Part shown: positions 61,283-64,000 of the stretch, one piece after another
Layout of the letters: every line of letters begins with the position of its first letter
Position numbering within the stretch: position 1 is the stretch's first letter
Origin: DATBGS01 sp036557885
GTDB taxonomy: Bacteria; Chloroflexota; Ktedonobacteria; Ktedonobacterales; DATBGS01
DNA length: 64,000 nucleotides
Assembly: GCA_036557885.1 (NCBI GenBank)
Contig: DATBGS010000108.1
Coordinates: 3,583-67,582 of the forward strand
Reading direction: 5' to 3'
Notes under the pieces: generated by a model
The model's input: the letters and a program-made list of their open reading frames with translations, nothing else
Told to the model about the DNA's origin: nothing
Databases searched by the model: none
Made by a program: the position numbers and the translations under genes

Positions 61283-62461
61283 TCACGCCAGCAAGGGGAT
61301 GAGATGCTCCTGCATGGGCACGCCGGTAATCTCGACGTTATCGGCATGCACCAGCACGTTTATTTCGCTGCGCACCCCAAACTCCGGCAGGTAAATACCT
61401 GGCTCAATGGAGCAGCACGTCTCGGCTAGGATTTCGCGCTCGTCGTGTGTCTCCAGGTTATCCAGGTTGGCGCCGTCGCCATGCTCCACTGTGGTGATGC
61501 TGTGGCCGGTGCGATGCACATAATAGTCGCCGTAGCCAGCCTCTTGAATCACGGCGCGCACCGCGTCATCCACCTGCCAGCCCTGCACTGGCTTGCCCTG
61601 TTCCACATGCTCGCGCAAAAAGCTGATGCCCCGATCACGCGCCTGGCGCACAATCTCAAAGACACGCGCCTGTTTTTCCGGCGCGCGCGCGCCAACAAAG
61701 GTTGTCCAGGTGTAATCGGCAAAAACGGAATCGGACTGTGGCAGGCGTGCCCAGAAATCCAGCAAGAGCAGATCGCCCTCGCGGATGGGGGCGTGCTCCT
61801 GGGCGCTGGGGCCATAATGCGGGTCGCCAGCGTGGGCGTTGATGGCGATAATCGGCGCACCCTCGGTGATCAGCCCGGCGGCATGGATGCGCCCCAGAAA
61901 ATCCTGCTGCACGCTGTATTCGTTGATGGCTTCCCCGGCGCGTATCTGTTGGGCAACGGTTGCCAGCATCGCGTCTTTAATCGTCATGAGCCGCCGCCCG
62001 GCTTCTCGGTGCATCTCCATGCGCGCCTGGCTAAGCACCGCCACAAAGCGCTGCATCAGATTGGCCGAACTGACGATTTCTTTCCCCAAAGAACGCACGA
62101 GTTCAACCGTACCCGCGTCTACGCGCGCCATTGTGGGAATGGCATTCAGGGGAGAGTATTCCATTGCCAGGGTGTGCGCACCCTGCAACGTCTCACCCAG
62201 CAGGCGGTGCAATTCCTCCCAGGAGCGAAACACCTGGCGCTTCCCCGGCAGTTCGCGCAGCACATGCGGCTCAACGGAACTGATGATGGCCGTCGGGTCG
62301 CCCTGGGCAGGCACAAAATAAAACCACCGACGAGTATAAAATCCATCTTCAGGCATCCCCAGCACCCGATAAGCCAGCAGGTTGCTGCGTCGAAAATCAA
62401 AAAAGAGCCAGCCGTCCAGCCCCGCGCCGCGTATGGCATCCTGAATGCGTGCCTGATCCAT
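61283..62461 (-). CDS. M24-family metallopeptidase (Xaa-Pro peptidase-like)
   Basis: The ATG at 62461 (MDQARIQDAIRG) follows GCGAGGAG; a longer frame to 62590 has none. The 392-residue enzyme has the creatinase-type N-domain and the pita-bread domain with ligands in LLLLDFWARL and ADYTW (two Asp), HRTGHSI (His), SIEPGIY (Glu) and RSEINV (Glu). It removes N-terminal residues before Pro, or is a creatinase relative. CCSIEPG is typical. It lies just next to the recombinase gene. Confidence 0.87.
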   Translation of the reverse strand: MDQARIQDAIRGAGLDGWLFFDFRRSNLLAYRVLGMPEDGFYTRRWFYFVPAQGDPTAIISSVEPHVLRELPGKRQVFRSWEELHRLLGETLQGAHTLAMEYSPLNAIPTMARVDAGTVELVRSLGKEIVSSANLMQRFVAVLSQARMEMHREAGRRLMTIKDAMLATVAQQIRAGEAINEYSVQQDFLGRIHAAGLITEGAPIIAINAHAGDPHYGPSAQEHAPIREGDLLLLDFWARLPQSDSVFADYTWTTFVGARAPEKQARVFEIVRQARDRGISFLREHVEQGKPVQGWQVDDAVRAVIQEAGYGDYYVHRTGHSITTVEHGDGANLDNLETHDEREILAETCCSIEPGIYLPEFGVRSEINVLVHADNVEITGVPMQEHLIPLLA

Positions 62462-62532
62462 TGGTTTTCTCCTCGCGTTGTTCTCTTCGTTTCGGCTATT
62501 AGTGTCTGCGCAGGCATGATAGCACATTGGCT

Positions 62533-62558
62533 GGAGCAGCATGGGTATGCTCCTTTTT
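62533..62558 (+). other. Plus-strand terminator-like hairpin beside the recombinase gene
   Basis: GGAGCA-N9-TGCTCC (62533-62538 with 62548-62553), then TTTTT. It points away from both flanking minus-strand genes, so no gene in the window would use it. Confidence 0.3.
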
Positions 62559-62614
62559 CCTAAAAAATGTTGGTCGCAGGACTCTTGCAACGAGGTCGTG
62601 GATATGGGTACGCT

Positions 62615-64000
62615 CTATGCAAAAAAGCTGGGCAGAGAGCTGGTATCGCGCTTATTGGCAACCTGCGTATGAGGAGGGTGGTATGCGCATCCTTCAACAT
62701 TGACACAATGCAATAGTCTCATAATCTCCGGTACACTAACCTCAATCTGATAGCGAAACGGCCACTCCCCTTTCGTGGGGTAGACAACAGCTTTTATCCC
62801 TAAAATCCGCACTGCTAAACGAAGCTCCGCATACGAAGGGGTGTATGAGTGGTCGGAAAGATAGGGGCGCACATCTGCTGCCCACTTCTCAAATTTGACT
62901 CTCTCCTCTTCAAGCTTGGCCGCGCTTTCGTCCACATCGTGTGCGCTGTATAGCATCCCTTCCAGTTCGCGTTTTGTTTTTTCCAGTTCGTTCATCCGCT
63001 GTGTCAGGGCGGCCAGTGTGTCATCATCAGTTGCCTGTTCAGCTAAAACGTACAGGTTCCTCATAGACCGACGGACACCTTCAAGGGTTTGTTCTAATTC
63101 TTCAGCGGAAACAGTAGGCTCCTGCGTTTTGCGAAGTTCCGCGACTCTTGCTCGTACCCAATCTGTGTTTTGTACAAGCTCACGAATGTGACTCAGCACA
63201 ATGCCATCAATAAAGGGCAAATGGATTTGTGTACGGTGCCTCGGCTGTAAGGCGAGAAATCCTTTGTCCCAATAACAAGCATATTGAGAAGTGTGCTTGG
63301 TTTTCTCCTGGTACGCTAAGGAAGGATACCTAACCTGCATACGCCGATTGCACACGCCACAAAAGATGTACCCTGCGCGCAGTAAACCTAACTCCTTTCT
63401 GGGATGATGATTATTGCGCAGAGATTCCTGCTTGTTGATAGCAAGCTGCTGCTGAATGGCTTCAAATGTGGAGCGATCAATAATTGGTGGGGCGATGCCT
63501 TCCGGCAAAGGTATCCATTCCTCACGAGGTCGGGGTTTTGACTCCATCTTGCCGGATCGGGGATTTTTGATAAACTTGTACCGGTTGGCGTACACCATGC
63601 CCATGTAGATGGGATTATCTGCAATTAGATAAATAGTTCCTCGTAACCACTTCCCATCTTGTCCCTTACGGTTTTTCCTCATGGGTGTGGGAATACCCAG
63701 GTTATTTAAGGTGACCGTGACTTTAGCTAGGCTTTCACCTTTCTTGAGCAGTTCAAAAATATGCTGCACGACCTGCCATTCCGTCCACTCTTTGCCAGAG
63801 GAATCTACATGGACAATGGCGTTATTCAACTCGTAACGCCCTTTTACTTCGCGCTCGGTATCTACAAACACGTACCCGTAAGCGCATTTTGAGTGACCGT
63901 TCGGGGCTTTGCCGATTTCTATCCTATCCCTCCTGCCGCGTTGCATGCGCATGTAGATTTGTTCACGCTCAATCTCCGCGTAGGCTGCCCGAAGCCCCAA
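62615..64000 (-). CDS. Large serine recombinase (N-terminus cut by window edge)
   Basis: The frame is open to base 64000, so the catalytic resolvase domain with the Ser lies outside. The visible 461 residues start with the end of that domain (AYAEIEREQIYMRMQRG), then the Recombinase domain (about 20-125; WEWTEWQVVQHIF-like, GIPTPMRKNRKG), a zinc-binding ribbon (GYIFCGVCNRRMQ near 215), and a coiled-coil part (about 290-370). Such proteins integrate phages, ICEs or IS607-like elements. The region is more AT-rich than its neighbours. The stop lies 154 bp before the M24 gene start. Confidence 0.88.
   Translation of the reverse strand: MGLRAAYAEIEREQIYMRMQRGRRDRIEIGKAPNGHSKCAYGYVFVDTEREVKGRYELNNAIVHVDSSGKEWTEWQVVQHIFELLKKGESLAKVTVTLNNLGIPTPMRKNRKGQDGKWLRGTIYLIADNPIYMGMVYANRYKFIKNPRSGKMESKPRPREEWIPLPEGIAPPIIDRSTFEAIQQQLAINKQESLRNNHHPRKELGLLRAGYIFCGVCNRRMQVRYPSLAYQEKTKHTSQYACYWDKGFLALQPRHRTQIHLPFIDGIVLSHIRELVQNTDWVRARVAELRKTQEPTVSAEELEQTLEGVRRSMRNLYVLAEQATDDDTLAALTQRMNELEKTKRELEGMLYSAHDVDESAAKLEEERVKFEKWAADVRPYLSDHSYTPSYAELRLAVRILGIKAVVYPTKGEWPFRYQIEVSVPEIMRLLHCVNVEGCAYHPPHTQVANKRDTSSLPSFFA

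Overview
The window reads as chromosomal DNA of a GC-rich bacterium, most plausibly a member of the Chloroflexota (Ktedonobacteria-like). This placement is an inference from gene content and order: an FhaA/FhaB/RodA-type block joined to ribF, a MurE-like ligase without the DNPR motif, a MoxR/DUF58/transglutaminase operon and many DUF-type membrane proteins. No rRNA or other phylogenetic marker RNA is present. Coding density is high, both strands are used, and there is one tRNA-Ala. Only the last ~1.4 kb (a serine recombinase cut by the window edge) looks like accessory DNA; it is visibly more AT-rich than the rest.

Layout. 1-3.1 kb: histone-deacetylase-like protein (cut at the left edge) and sucC-sucD. 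3.5-5.1 kb: universal stress protein, orphan GAF protein, tRNA-Ala(CGC) with its own promoter and terminator. 5.1-10.9 kb (minus): PP2C phosphatase, clpS-yifB, DUF4349 lipoprotein, Nudix hydrolase, degenerate receiver protein. 11.0-12.0 kb (plus): a membrane protein. 12.1-23.6 kb (minus): a long translation and cell-envelope block, nusA-ylxR-infB-rbfA-nrnA-truB, then ribF-fhaA-fhaB-rodA. 24-25.6 kb (plus): acyl-CoA dehydrogenase and SCP2 protein. 25.6-31.6 kb (minus): an ABC-2 export cluster with two ATPases, three permeases and one unknown protein. 32.1-37 kb (minus): a possible 48-residue small protein, then MoxR-DUF58-transglutaminase. 37.6-42.4 kb (minus): an 815-residue Pro-rich protein, a lipid-flippase-like membrane protein and a GT2 glycosyltransferase. 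42.7-47.3 kb (plus): map-hutI-murE-like-lipoate ligase, followed by an array of 19-bp repeats. 47.5-57.8 kb: cca, alpha/beta hydrolase, PH-like protein, beta-propeller lipoprotein, ornithine cyclodeaminase family, zinc ribbon, cysteine desulfurase and two polytopic glycosyltransferases. 58-61.2 kb (plus): thioredoxin and CsoR behind a CsoR-type operator, then manA and lipA. 61.3-64 kb (minus): M24 peptidase and the recombinase.

How the genes fit together. The nusA-to-truB block handles transcription antitermination, initiation, ribosome maturation and tRNA modification. The ribF-fhaA-fhaB-rodA block and the PP2C phosphatase suggest Ser/Thr phospho-signalling to cell-wall elongation, but no kinase gene lies in the window. 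LipA and the LplA-like protein can together supply lipoate. The GT2, flippase-like, PIG-V-like and PMT-like proteins and ManA point to mannosyl or polyprenyl-linked sugar chemistry at the membrane. The most informative non-coding signals are a CsoR-type operator at 57994-58010, a CRP-consensus palindrome at 16256-16273, the 19-bp repeat array at 47332-47477 and several long perfect hairpins at transcription-unit ends.
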